Below are positions 52,215-60,860 of a stretch of 64,000 nucleotides of DNA, one piece after another. Position 1 is the stretch's first letter. Each line of letters begins with the position of its first letter. The DNA lies in the NCBI GenBank assembly GCA_038745585.1, contig JBCDLH010000001.1, positions 526,380 to 590,379 of the forward strand, written 5' to 3'. The notes under the pieces are model-generated. The model did no database searches, was not told the DNA's origin, and worked only from the letters and a program-made list of their open reading frames with translations. The DNA is from HLUCCA09 sp038745585. GTDB taxonomy: Bacteria > Pseudomonadota > Alphaproteobacteria > Rhodobacterales > Rhodobacteraceae. Made by a program: the position numbers and the translations under genes.

Positions 52215-53557
52215 TCGTCCTCTGCTCCCTCTGGTTTGGTCCACACTAACAGAAAGAGCCCGATCAGAAAGAGCGCGATCAGCGGCGAGATGCCCGCACT
52301 TTGGCTGTTCGTGATGTCCGTGGTCACGGCGATCAGGAGCGGTGCGAGAAAGGCTGTCGCCTTGCCTGCAAGCGCATAGAGGCCGAAGGCTTCGGTCATC
52401 TGGTCGGGCGGCGCCTGCCGGCACATCATCGACCGGGACGCCGATTGCAGCGCCCCGCCTGCCGCCCCGATGCCGGCGCCGATCACGTAGAATGCGATGT
52501 CGGGGAGGCGCGAGCCCGCGTCGATTGCCACGCCGAACACCGCCTCCCGCGAGACGGAGATGACCATCGCGGCAAGCGCCGTCAGGATCAGCACGCAGGC
52601 CACGATGACGGGCTTTGGCCCAAACGCGCTGTCCGCTCGCCCGCCGATCCAGGCAAAGACAGCGGCCGTGATGACGGCGATGATCCCAAAGATACCGACA
52701 TCGATGACTGTCCAACCGAGCACACCCGCCGCGTAGATCCCGCCAAAGACGTAAAACCCATTGAGCGCATCGCGGTAAAACATCGACGCACCGAGAAAGG
52801 AAAAGAGCGACGGACGGTGTGGCAGGCTCTGCAGCGTTTGTTTGAATTCGGGCACGGCTGAGCGGATCGCGGCGCCGAGCGGCAACGCGTCTGGGCGCGG
52901 CGGCTCCCGCACCCAGAGAAAGAACGGCACCATGAAGAGGACGAACCAAAGCGCCGTGAACGGGCCGACAAAGCGCGTCCCTTCGCGCATCTCCGGGTCA
53001 AGCCCAAAGACTGGCGCAATGCCGATTAGCGTCGTCCCGCTGGCGCTTTCGGCAAAGAAGAAGAGCATCAGCACAAGCGCGATCAGCCCGCCGAGATAGC
53101 CAAGCGCAAAGCCCGAGCCTGAGATCGCGCCGATCTCGTCACGCGTTCCGAGCGTCGGTAGCATCGCGTTGGTGAAGATCGTGGCAAACTCCATGCCGAT
53201 GAGACCGAGCGCGAAGAGACATAGCGTCAGCATAAGGTTGAAGTCGTCGGGGGTCGCGAGCCAGAGCCCAGCCGAGCCCGCGGTATAGAGCACGGAAAAG
53301 GCGAGGATCCAGCGGATGCGCTGCCCGCCCTTATCCGCCGCCGCCCCGATCAGTGGCGCGAGCACGGCGATGAGGAGCCCTGCCGCCCCGACACCATAGC
53401 CCCAAGCCGCCTGCGCGGCCGAACCGTCGCCCAAGACCTCGGTCACATAAGGGCCGAAGATGAAGGTAATCAGAAGCGTGTTGTAGGGTTGGCTGGCCCA
53501 GTCAAAGGCATACCATCCCCAGATGCGCTTTTTGGCCGAGCTTGTCTTGCGCGCCAT
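52178..53557 (-). CDS. UMF1-family MFS transporter
   Basis: 459 residues, about twelve membrane helices. The start MARKTSSAKKRIWGWYAFDWASQPYNTLL is the Atg22/UMF1 signature (YAFDWAxxPF). Related yeast Atg22 exports amino acids from vacuoles; the bacterial substrate is unknown. ATG 53557 is chosen; an ATG at 53584 and a frame to 53635 are alternatives. It overlaps mepA by 37 bases, and with the phytase-like gene forms a tight series. Confidence 0.88.
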   Translation of the reverse strand: MARKTSSAKKRIWGWYAFDWASQPYNTLLITFIFGPYVTEVLGDGSAAQAAWGYGVGAAGLLIAVLAPLIGAAADKGGQRIRWILAFSVLYTAGSAGLWLATPDDFNLMLTLCLFALGLIGMEFATIFTNAMLPTLGTRDEIGAISGSGFALGYLGGLIALVLMLFFFAESASGTTLIGIAPVFGLDPEMREGTRFVGPFTALWFVLFMVPFFLWVREPPRPDALPLGAAIRSAVPEFKQTLQSLPHRPSLFSFLGASMFYRDALNGFYVFGGIYAAGVLGWTVIDVGIFGIIAVITAAVFAWIGGRADSAFGPKPVIVACVLILTALAAMVISVSREAVFGVAIDAGSRLPDIAFYVIGAGIGAAGGALQSASRSMMCRQAPPDQMTEAFGLYALAGKATAFLAPLLIAVTTDITNSQSAGISPLIALFLIGLFLLVWTKPEGAEDEWTSDPASQQSA

Positions 53558-53680
53558 GCCTTGTCCCTTCCGCCCATCGGCCATGGGCGCAGTGAACCAT
53601 GCAGGCACCAAGCCCAAAAGGGAAAAGCGCGGCATGGGGGGGCGGGGCGGCGACGGCCCCGAGGCCTGGCCCCGGACGAT

Positions 53681-54142
53681 CTACTCGCCGACGACGATAC
53701 GGCGCGCCTCGGCTGGGGGCGGCCCATTGCGGGACGTTCCGGCAAGGCCGGACGTTCCGGCGCGCAATTGCTTTTCGACTTGATCGACCATGTCCCCATA
53801 GCCCATGGGCCCGGTTTTGACGCCCGTCTGCCGTTCGCGCAGCGCCGAGAGGCCCTGCCCCATATTACTGTCGCTGAAGCCCGGTCGGCCGACATCGGGC
53901 GGTCGGGGGCCGTTGTTGAAAAAGGCCATACTGCCATCCATAAGGCCGCCGAAATCGGGCATCGGCGCTTTGTTGGCGAACGCGTAGAGGGCGCCATAGA
54001 GCTTGAAGGCGAGACTCAATTGGGCGTCCGACCCGCCGCCGAACGCACTGGCGCTGGGCGGTTCGGACATGCGCAGCCCAGCAAAGCCAAGCACCAGCGA
54101 CAGGGAAATGATACTGAAAACGATACGGAAAGGTCTGAACAT
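53681..54142 (-). CDS. Small membrane-anchored hypothetical protein
   Basis: 153 residues with one N-terminal hydrophobic helix (about 5-24: FRIVFSIISLSLVLGFAGL), then a soluble part rich in Gly, Pro and Met (NKAPMPDFGGLMDGSMAFFN, GPMGYGDMVDQVEKQLRAG). No known domain. The reading frame is consistent with a coding gene and there is no overlapping competitor. Probably periplasmic; a cleavable signal is possible but not certain. Confidence 0.6.
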   Translation of the reverse strand: MFRPFRIVFSIISLSLVLGFAGLRMSEPPSASAFGGGSDAQLSLAFKLYGALYAFANKAPMPDFGGLMDGSMAFFNNGPRPPDVGRPGFSDSNMGQGLSALRERQTGVKTGPMGYGDMVDQVEKQLRAGTSGLAGTSRNGPPPAEARRIVVGE

Positions 54143-54229
54143 GTCGGCCCCGTCAAATCACTGCAATCTCAAAAACCTAAGCGGTCTGCTGTGGCGAATT
54201 TGAGGCGTTGCGGCCGGGCAAGCGCCGCC

Positions 54230-55156
54230 TTAGGGCGAGAGCCAAGCAATGACGATGGGCAAGGTCACAATCGACGCCGTCGTGGAGAAGAGGATCGCCG
54301 CCGAGACGCGCGTCGGGGCGACGCCGTAATGCTGGGCCAAAATGTAGACGTTGCCTGCCACCGGCAGCGCGGAGGCCGCGATCATCACCGTCGCGGCGAA
54401 GGGCTCGACGTCGAAGAGGACCAGCGCGGCGACGGCGACGGCAGCCGGATGCAACACCAGCTTTGCGGTCGAAAGCCAGAGCGCGACGCTGACCCGCTCC
54501 GCGCTCTGGCCTGCGAGCGACGCGCCGATGGCAAAGAGCGCACCGGGCGTCGCCGCGGCCCCCAAGAGCCCGAGAAAGCTCTCGAGCGGGTCTGGAAACG
54601 GCAAATCGAGGGCCGACCAGACAAGCCCCGCGCTGATCGACACGATCATCGGGTTTTTGAGAAGGCCCAAGCCGACCGTGCGGAGGACGGCCGGACGAAT
54701 GCGCCCGTCGCGGCTGCCGACAATGAGGATGACAATCAGTGAGGAAAAGACGATGAGATCCATCGCGAGCAGCAGCATCAAGGGGCCGATAGCCTCTAGC
54801 CCCAAGAGCAGCACAAACATCGGCACGCCAAGAAAGCCCGTGTTGCCGATGACGGCGCATTGCGCCTCGACCGCGGTCTGATCAACCGGCAAGCGGCGCA
54901 AGATCGCCACGAGCGTTGCCAAAACGTACACCGCGACACTTCCTGTGAGGTAGGCGTAGATAAAGGGCAGGCTTACGATCTCGGACAGCGAAAGATCGGC
55001 CGAGAAGCGAAAGAGCATCGCCGAGAGGGCGAAGTAGAAGACGAATTTCGTCAGATACGCAGTGGCCTCGGGCGTGAAGAAGCCGGTGCGTCCGGCCCAA
55101 TAGCCGACGCCGATGAGCCCGAAGAATGGCAAGGTTTCTAAGAAGATCGCGACCAT
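54230..55156 (-). CDS. AEC-family transporter
   Basis: 308 residues, about ten membrane helices. ETLPFFGLIGVGYWAGRTG and NPMIVSISAGLVWS, plus NVYILAQHYGVAPTRVSAAI near the end, fit the auxin efflux carrier family; members carry malate, malonate or other organic acids. Substrate unknown. It is divergent from the TetR gene by 97 bases, so that regulator may control it. Confidence 0.88.
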   Translation of the reverse strand: MVAIFLETLPFFGLIGVGYWAGRTGFFTPEATAYLTKFVFYFALSAMLFRFSADLSLSEIVSLPFIYAYLTGSVAVYVLATLVAILRRLPVDQTAVEAQCAVIGNTGFLGVPMFVLLLGLEAIGPLMLLLAMDLIVFSSLIVILIVGSRDGRIRPAVLRTVGLGLLKNPMIVSISAGLVWSALDLPFPDPLESFLGLLGAAATPGALFAIGASLAGQSAERVSVALWLSTAKLVLHPAAVAVAALVLFDVEPFAATVMIAASALPVAGNVYILAQHYGVAPTRVSAAILFSTTASIVTLPIVIAWLSP

Positions 55157-55253
55157 CGCCTCCGCCCCTAGCCTAGCCGAGGCGTAAGGCCAAGATGGCC
55201 CCGCCTTGCCGGCAGGCGTCCGGGAAGGCTATGCTGAGCTGGCAGGAGGAGCG

Positions 55254-55892
55254 ATGAACGTACAGCGCCAGCCCGATCGGTCAGCCGAAGTCCCCGCCAA
55301 GCGAGGGCGAAAGTACGACCAGGTGATCGCGGGCGCGCGCGAGGTGTTTCTTGCGGCCGGCTTTGAGGGTGCGGGCGTCGACGATATCGCGCGGGCCGCG
55401 GGCGTGTCGAAGGCGACGCTCTATTCCTATTTTGCGGACAAGCGGCTCTTGTTCATGGAGGTCGCCAGCATCGAGTGTCGGCGACAGACGGACGACGCGC
55501 TCGAAGAGCTCGACATGTCGCGCCCACCCGCCGAGATCCTGCCCTTTGCCGCGCACCGGATGATGGCCTTTGTGCTGTCGCCATTCGGGCGGGGCGTCTT
55601 TCGCATCGTTGTTGCTGAGGCCGAGCGCTTTCCCGAGATCGGGCGCGAGTTTTGGCTCTGCGGGCCGCAGCGTGGACGGGACATTCTGGCCGATTACATT
55701 CGGCGGGCCTGCGCGCGGGGCGAGCTGTCGGTCGAGGACCCTGCGCTTGCCGCAGATCAGTTCGCCGAGCTCTGTAAGGCCGATCTCTTCCCGCGGATGA
55801 TCTTTGGCATTGCGCGCGATTTCTCGGCCGCCGAGCGTCAACGCGTGGCTGACGGCGCGGTTTCGATGTTTCTCGCCCGCTACGGGACCTGA
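55254..55892 (+). CDS. TetR-family transcriptional regulator
   Basis: 212 residues. The N-terminal HTH is clear: VIAGAREVFLAAGFEGAGVD, DIARAAGVSKATLYSYFADK, RLLFMEV. The ligand domain is of the AcrR/TetR_C type. ATG 55254 follows AGGAGGAG; a frame from 55206 is rejected. Divergent from the AEC transporter, a common regulator-target arrangement; no palindromic operator was verified in the gap. Confidence 0.92.
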   Translation: MNVQRQPDRSAEVPAKRGRKYDQVIAGAREVFLAAGFEGAGVDDIARAAGVSKATLYSYFADKRLLFMEVASIECRRQTDDALEELDMSRPPAEILPFAAHRMMAFVLSPFGRGVFRIVVAEAERFPEIGREFWLCGPQRGRDILADYIRRACARGELSVEDPALAADQFAELCKADLFPRMIFGIARDFSAAERQRVADGAVSMFLARYGT

Positions 55893-56045
55893 GACGGCCG
55901 CGTCACGCTGATCACACACCCAGCCGCATCCAGGCTGCGATGCGCGGCCTATGGTAAGGCCCCCGATCCGGTCTGGACGGCGCCTCTTCCCCGTGAGAGC
56001 CTTTGGCCTTGGGGAGAGCAGCTCAACCGAGGAGCAGGGGCGCCC

Positions 56046-56651
56046 ATGTATACAGTGATCGGAGGGTCCCGCAGCCGCGCGCTGCGCGTTTTGTGGATGA
56101 TGGAAGAGTTGGGCGTGGCCTATGACCATGTCGCCGCGCCGCCCCGCTCGGACGATGTGATCGCGGTGAACCCAGCCGGCAAGGTGCCGGTGCTGATCGA
56201 GGACGGCACGCCGATCACCGATAGCACCGCGATCCTACAATACCTTGCCGATAAGCATGGGCGCCTAACCCATCCGGCCGGAACGCTTGATCGCGCGCGC
56301 CAGGATAGCCTCACGCAGTTCCTGCTCGATGAGTTTGATGCTGCGCTCTGGATGGCGGCGCGCCATTCCTTTGTCCTGCCCGCCGAGCTGCGCCAGAGCG
56401 CGATCAAGGACAGTCTGCGTTGGGAGTTCGAACGCTCGCAGAAGACGCTGGCCGCGCGCATGGCGGAGGGGCCCTTTTTGATGGGCGACATGATGAGTGT
56501 GCCTGATATCATCCTAACGCATTGCGGGTCTTGGGCGCATACAGCGCACTTTCCAGTCGTCGAGCCCCGCTTGCGCAGCTACCTCGACCGTATGGCCGAG
56601 CGCCCCGCATTGCAGCGCGCGATGGCCCAAGGCGCAGCCGCGAGCGCGTAA
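56046..56651 (+). CDS. Glutathione S-transferase
   Basis: 201 residues. The thioredoxin-fold N-terminus (MYTVIGGSRSRALRVLWMME, then NPAGKVPVLIEDGTPITDST) carries the cis-proline and the ST glutathione site; the C-terminal domain is all-helical (PFLMGDMMSVPDIILTHCG). The catalytic residue is likely the serine in GSRSRALR. Substrate unknown. Its TAA overlaps the ATG of the hydrolase (TAATG), so the two are coupled. Confidence 0.92.
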   Translation: MYTVIGGSRSRALRVLWMMEELGVAYDHVAAPPRSDDVIAVNPAGKVPVLIEDGTPITDSTAILQYLADKHGRLTHPAGTLDRARQDSLTQFLLDEFDAALWMAARHSFVLPAELRQSAIKDSLRWEFERSQKTLAARMAEGPFLMGDMMSVPDIILTHCGSWAHTAHFPVVEPRLRSYLDRMAERPALQRAMAQGAAASA

Positions 56652-57628
56652 TGGCAACGCTTGGCCCCACCCTCGTTCTTATCGGCCTGTTCGCCGGGCT
56701 CTTGGCCTTTGCACTCTGCCTCTGGTCGCTGCGTATCGCGCGCGGGGCGGAGCGGCTCGTGCCGAGGCCGGGGCGCATGATCGATGTGCCGGGCGGCGCG
56801 CTTCACGTCGTCGAGGCCGGCGCCAAGGACAAGCCGCCCGTCGTTCTGATCCACGGGTTATCGGGGCAACTCCAGCACTATACCTACGCGATGACCGACC
56901 TTCTGACAGGTGACCACCATGTCATCGCGCTCGATAGGCCCGGCTGCGGATACTCAACGCGCGAGACCGACGATCTTGCCGCTTTGGCCGAACAGGCGCG
57001 GATGATCTGGTCGGCGCTCGACACGCTTGGGGTGGAAAGGCCGGTCCTCTGCGGGCATTCGCTCGGCGGCGCGGTGGTCTTGGCCATGGCGCTCGAGCGG
57101 CCAGACGATGTCGCAGGTCTCGCACTCCTGACACCGCTGACGCATCCCGTGCGCAAGCCGCACCCTGCGTTTGCCGGGCTGGCCGTGCGCTCGCGCCTAT
57201 TCCGCCGCCTTTTGGCCTACACCGTCGCTGTGCCCCTAGCGCAGCGGCAGGCGCGCGCGACGCTCGACGCCGTCTTTGCGCCCGAGCCCTGGCCAAACGA
57301 CTTCGTGGTGCGCGCGGGAGGGGCGCTTGGGCTGCGGCCGAAAGGATATGTCGCAGCCTCTGGAGACTTTATGGCATCGGGCGATGACATGGTCGGACTT
57401 GCGGCGCGCTATGGCGAGATCACAGCGCCCGGGGCTGTGCTCCTGGCGGAAGACGATGCCCTCTTGTCGCCCGGGGAGCAGGGCGGGCCGATGGCGGCGC
57501 ATGGCTTTTCCGTCGAAACGCTCAAGGGCCGGGGGCACATGCTGCCGATCACGGCGCCAGAGGCGTGTGTTGCCTGCATCCGCTCCGTGGCAGCGAAGGC
57601 CGAAAGCGCTCAAGGTGCGCGGGCATAG
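56651..57628 (+). CDS. Alpha/beta hydrolase with N-terminal membrane helix
   Basis: 325 residues. A membrane helix at about 6-28 precedes the hydrolase fold: HGLSGQLQHY (oxyanion), DRPGCGYS, nucleophile elbow GHSLGGAVV, LLAEDDALLSPGEQGG (acid) and GRGHMLPIT (His). Substrate unknown. It overlaps by 19 bases with the convergent flavoprotein gene. Coupled to GST, so perhaps detoxification, but that is inference. Confidence 0.85.
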   Translation: MATLGPTLVLIGLFAGLLAFALCLWSLRIARGAERLVPRPGRMIDVPGGALHVVEAGAKDKPPVVLIHGLSGQLQHYTYAMTDLLTGDHHVIALDRPGCGYSTRETDDLAALAEQARMIWSALDTLGVERPVLCGHSLGGAVVLAMALERPDDVAGLALLTPLTHPVRKPHPAFAGLAVRSRLFRRLLAYTVAVPLAQRQARATLDAVFAPEPWPNDFVVRAGGALGLRPKGYVAASGDFMASGDDMVGLAARYGEITAPGAVLLAEDDALLSPGEQGGPMAAHGFSVETLKGRGHMLPITAPEACVACIRSVAAKAESAQGARA

Positions 57629-58872
57629 GCCGCCGCCGCGCGCCCAGCCCAGAGCCCTGTCGCGAGGCAGCCGGTAATGAGATAACCGCCGGTTGGGGCT
57701 TCCCAGTCAAGCATCTCACCGGCGGCGAACGTGCCTGGGCGCGCCTTGAGCATCAGGCCTTCGGTCAGCCCCTCCCACCGGACACCGCCCGCCACCGAGA
57801 TCGCCTCATCGAGCGGGCGCGCGCCGCCATGGGCGATGGGGAGCGCCTTGATCCGAGCGGCGAGGGACGCGGGCTCTGACGGCAGCGGCCCGGCTTCGTG
57901 CAAGAGGGTGCGTTTCAACGGGGGCAGTCCGGTCGCCTTTCTCAGATGGTTGGCCATGCTCGCCTTGCCGCGTGGCCGGGCAAGGCGTGCGGTCAAGGCA
58001 TCCTGGCTGAGATCTGGCGCGAGGTCGATCTCTAGCGCTGCACCATCGCGCAAAGCGGGCGACAGCGCATAGATCGCGCTGCCTTCAAGGCCCGTCTGCG
58101 AGACCATCGCTTCGCCGCGGACGCTTTGGGCGCCGACACGGAAGACGCAGGCCTTGAGCGGGGCGCCGGCATGACCGCGCATCGGCGCAGACCATGGAAC
58201 GGCGATGCCGACATTGGCGGGGCGGAACGGCGCAAGCGGGATGCCGGCCGCTCGAAAGGGCGCGACCCAAGCTCCGTCCGAGCCGAGCCGCGCCCAGCTT
58301 GCCCCGCCAAGACAGAGCACGGTCACCGTTGGGCGAAGGTGGCGAGGACCGCTCTCGGTCTCGATCCGCTGCGCGCCCGCCCGGTCCCACCCGACCCAAC
58401 GCCAGCGCACCTCGGTCCGCACACCAAGCTCGTTGAGCCGTGCGGCCCAGGCGCGCAGAAGCGGTGAGGCTTTCATTGCGACCGGAAAGACGCGACCGGA
58501 TGAGCCGGTGAAGATCTCTTGGTCCAGCGCTTCGGCCCAGGCTTTGGCGTCGGCCGGCCCGAATGCGGCGAGCATCGGCGCCAACGGGGTCGCCGCCGCG
58601 CCAAAAGCGGCCCCGAAGGCATGAGCGCTTTCGTCCTTGGTGATGTTGAGCCCGCTCTTGCCAGCCATAAGGAGCTTTCGCCCGATCGACGGTTTGGCGT
58701 CAGCGAGAGTGACCGAGAGACCGGCGCGGGCAAGCGCCTCGGTCGCAATGAGGCCGGCAGGGCCACTGCCAACGACCAGCGCGGTGGGAGCGCTTATGGG
58801 CCTGCCCCGAAGTCTCTGTCCATGTGTCTCTCCCTTGCCAGCGCACGCCTGCGCGCCATTCTGACGGGTCAC
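57610..58872 (-). CDS. HI0933/YhiN-type FAD flavoprotein (TIGR03862 group)
   Basis: About 420 residues. FAD motif VVGSGPAGLIATEALARAGL, then GRKLLMAGKSGLNIT, VLCLGGASWARLGSDG and, at the end, GEMLDWEAPTGGYLITGCLATG. These are the BaiN/YhiN signatures. The physiological reaction is unknown. The start is uncertain: the only in-frame start upstream of the FAD motif is GTG 58872, with residues 1-30 of no clear family likeness. Confidence 0.87.
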   Translation of the reverse strand: MTRQNGAQACAGKGETHGQRLRGRPISAPTALVVGSGPAGLIATEALARAGLSVTLADAKPSIGRKLLMAGKSGLNITKDESAHAFGAAFGAAATPLAPMLAAFGPADAKAWAEALDQEIFTGSSGRVFPVAMKASPLLRAWAARLNELGVRTEVRWRWVGWDRAGAQRIETESGPRHLRPTVTVLCLGGASWARLGSDGAWVAPFRAAGIPLAPFRPANVGIAVPWSAPMRGHAGAPLKACVFRVGAQSVRGEAMVSQTGLEGSAIYALSPALRDGAALEIDLAPDLSQDALTARLARPRGKASMANHLRKATGLPPLKRTLLHEAGPLPSEPASLAARIKALPIAHGGARPLDEAISVAGGVRWEGLTEGLMLKARPGTFAAGEMLDWEAPTGGYLITGCLATGLWAGRAAAAYARAP

Positions 58873-58895
58873 GGCCTGGGCGGCAAGCGATGGGG

Positions 58896-59222
58896 ATGCA
58901 TGTGACGGGGCAGACGAGCGAGGACGATCCGGCCGATCCGATCTGCCCCCTTTGCGCGCGGCCGATCCCGCGCGACGTGCCGCAAAGCCTGCATCACCTC
59001 GTCCCCAAGCTCAAAGGCGGAAAGGGCGGGCCGACCGTCCTGATGCATCACATCTGCCACAAGGAGGTGCATGCCGCGTTGACCGAGGCGGAACTGGCGC
59101 GCGTCTATAACACGCCAGAAGCGCTCCGCGCACATCCCCGACTTGCGCGTTTTGCGGCCTGGGTCGCCAAGCGACCGCCGGGGTTTTTGTCGCGCACGCC
59201 GGGGCGGCGGGGGCGGCGCTGA
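58896..59222 (+). CDS. Small HNH endonuclease-domain protein
   Basis: About 108 residues from ATG 58896 (an ATG at 58890 is also possible). A CPLC zinc pair is followed by SLHHLVPKLKGGKGGPT and HHICHKEVHA, the HNH core. Conserved stand-alone HNH proteins like this occur widely in Proteobacteria; no restriction partner or toxin arrangement is seen. It overlaps nothing and lies 16 bases before the convergent T6SS-linked gene. Confidence 0.82.
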   Translation: MHVTGQTSEDDPADPICPLCARPIPRDVPQSLHHLVPKLKGGKGGPTVLMHHICHKEVHAALTEAELARVYNTPEALRAHPRLARFAAWVAKRPPGFLSRTPGRRGRR

Positions 59223-59237
59223 CGGCACAGCGTGCCG

Positions 59238-60545
59238 TCAACTCGCGATGGCCTTGGCGATCGAGGCCAGCGACGCGTTCGCCGCGCTGGCGACGCTGAC
59301 ATTGGCAAAGCCGTTGTCGCTGTCGACCGCTTTAAAGAAGTCCTCATCGAGCGCGGTCTGGTACGCCTTGATCTTGGCAAGCGCCGTCTCTTTCAGCTTC
59401 GCGCGTTCCGCCTCGTCCTCGGCGTTCGTGACCTTGTCCAGGATATCTTCGAGATCTTCATCGAAGACGTTGAGGCGCGTGCTGAGCGCGCCGACCTTGC
59501 CCGCGATATCTGCAAGGTCGGGGTCTTCCTTCACGGCGTTTGCAATTGCGGTTTCGAGCTTTTGCATCTCGGAGTGCATCTTTTTGCGTGTACTTGCCCA
59601 CAGGACGCGCGACTTTTGGAAGGCAACGATGTTGGTCTTTCCGCTTGGCGCGTCGCCACCGCCGCCCTTGGCCGCCGCGTCTAGGGCGGGCTTGAGCTTG
59701 GCGACGATCGTCATCGCCGCGGTGTAGTCTCCGGCAGCGGCCTTTTCGGTGGCCATCGCCCATGCCGCGCTGAGCTTGGTCGCATTTGCGGGGTTGGTCT
59801 TCATCGCCGCAGCGTAGAGCGGGTCAATGGCGGCCGCGATCCGCGACCACTTCGCGGCTTCGGGGCTTGGGGCCGCATCCTCCACGTTTGGCGTGCCGGT
59901 GACCGTGGCGAGCGCGGGGGCAAGCTTTTTCGCGACGGCGAGGGCGGATTTGTAATCGCCAGCCTCGGCCTTTTCCCTGGCCATCGTCCAGGCCGCTTCG
60001 AGTTTGGCGGCCGAGGGCGGGTTCTGCGCCATAGCCGCGTCATAGGCTTTGCCCAGCGGCCCGAGGAGCGCGAGCCACCGGGCCTGAAGCGGATCGGCGA
60101 GCTCCTCCTGCGCTATGTCGTCGAGGTCGGGAGAGGGGCCCGATTGACCGCCATCCCCAGCCAGGACGTCCAGATCGTCGTCGTCGCCCTCATCGCCGTC
60201 GTTGTCGATCTCGTTGCCGTTGGCGTCGAGGATCGTGACCTTGAAGGGGATGCCATTGTCTTTGAGGAAGACCTTCATCTGCCGGGCCATGGCTGGCGGC
60301 GGATCTTCCATCGCGCGCAAGAAGATCTTTTTCCCTTTCACCTGACAGGTGCCGTAGGCGAGTTTTGCCGTTTCCCCCTCTCGCTTGGCCAGGCGGGCGA
60401 GGATCTCGGCCTTCTTCTTGCGATGAAGCATGAAGATCGTGCCTTCCGGGTTCTTTCCCATGCAGATCGCATAATTCACCTCGCGCTTGCGGGCGACTTG
60501 GATGAGCGATTCCATTTCGGCGAGATCTTCGGCTTCCATCGGCAT
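59238..60545 (-). CDS. T6SS-adjacent repeat protein of unknown function
   Basis: 435 residues, no signal peptide or membrane helix. Residues 1-112 form a compact domain (MESLIQVARKREVNYAICMG..GTIFMLHRKKK), then an acidic linker (113-128). Two internal repeats of 56 residues, W157-L212 and W233-L288, share YxAAM, NP, AxKLxAAWxMAxEKAxAGDY and KLxPAL. The tail (305-435) is helical and rich in Lys, Glu and Ala. I recognise no catalytic motif. ATG 60545 follows GGAGGG. It is divergent from tssA, so it may be a cargo, adaptor or regulator of the secretion system. Confidence 0.75.
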   Translation of the reverse strand: MPMEAEDLAEMESLIQVARKREVNYAICMGKNPEGTIFMLHRKKKAEILARLAKREGETAKLAYGTCQVKGKKIFLRAMEDPPPAMARQMKVFLKDNGIPFKVTILDANGNEIDNDGDEGDDDDLDVLAGDGGQSGPSPDLDDIAQEELADPLQARWLALLGPLGKAYDAAMAQNPPSAAKLEAAWTMAREKAEAGDYKSALAVAKKLAPALATVTGTPNVEDAAPSPEAAKWSRIAAAIDPLYAAAMKTNPANATKLSAAWAMATEKAAAGDYTAAMTIVAKLKPALDAAAKGGGGDAPSGKTNIVAFQKSRVLWASTRKKMHSEMQKLETAIANAVKEDPDLADIAGKVGALSTRLNVFDEDLEDILDKVTNAEDEAERAKLKETALAKIKAYQTALDEDFFKAVDSDNGFANVSVASAANASLASIAKAIAS

Positions 60546-60860
60546 GGTCTGGTCCCTCCAGGCTCTTACTGTTGGTTAGGCTTCGGGCTTAGGAGAGCAT
60601 CGAAGGGCCCGCAGCGCCATCATCCTTTTCATGATGGTAATGGGGTCTCCGGCGCCCTGTCGACGGTGTTGCACTCTTGCACGTCGATAAATCGCCTAAT
60701 CCTTTTCATGAGACGCACACACTTATTCTAGATGCGCCCTTGGTTAAGCAATAACCGCAGGTTCCGAGGCTGGCGTTTTGAAATATGTGTGTTAGCGTCC
60801 CGCCGAAGCTTGAAGTGCCGCTAGGGCACCGCCTGGCCCCATGTGCCTCCGAGGAAGATT
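60546..60860. promoter_or_regulatory. Divergent control region of the T6SS locus
   Basis: 315 bases, AT-richer than the neighbouring genes. It holds a 13-base direct repeat ATCCTTTTCATGA (60622-60634 and 60699-60711) and an inverted pair GGTTA/TAACC (60742-60746, 60752-60756). No reading frame is supported and no sigma-54 (GG-N10-GC) match with good flanks was found. Promoters for tssA and the reverse gene must lie here. Confidence 0.6.

Noticed and set aside
59238..60545. T6SS effector/immunity pair with the HNH gene next to it
   Set aside because: The HNH protein resembles a widespread stand-alone type and is convergent, not paired; no immunity-like small gene is found.
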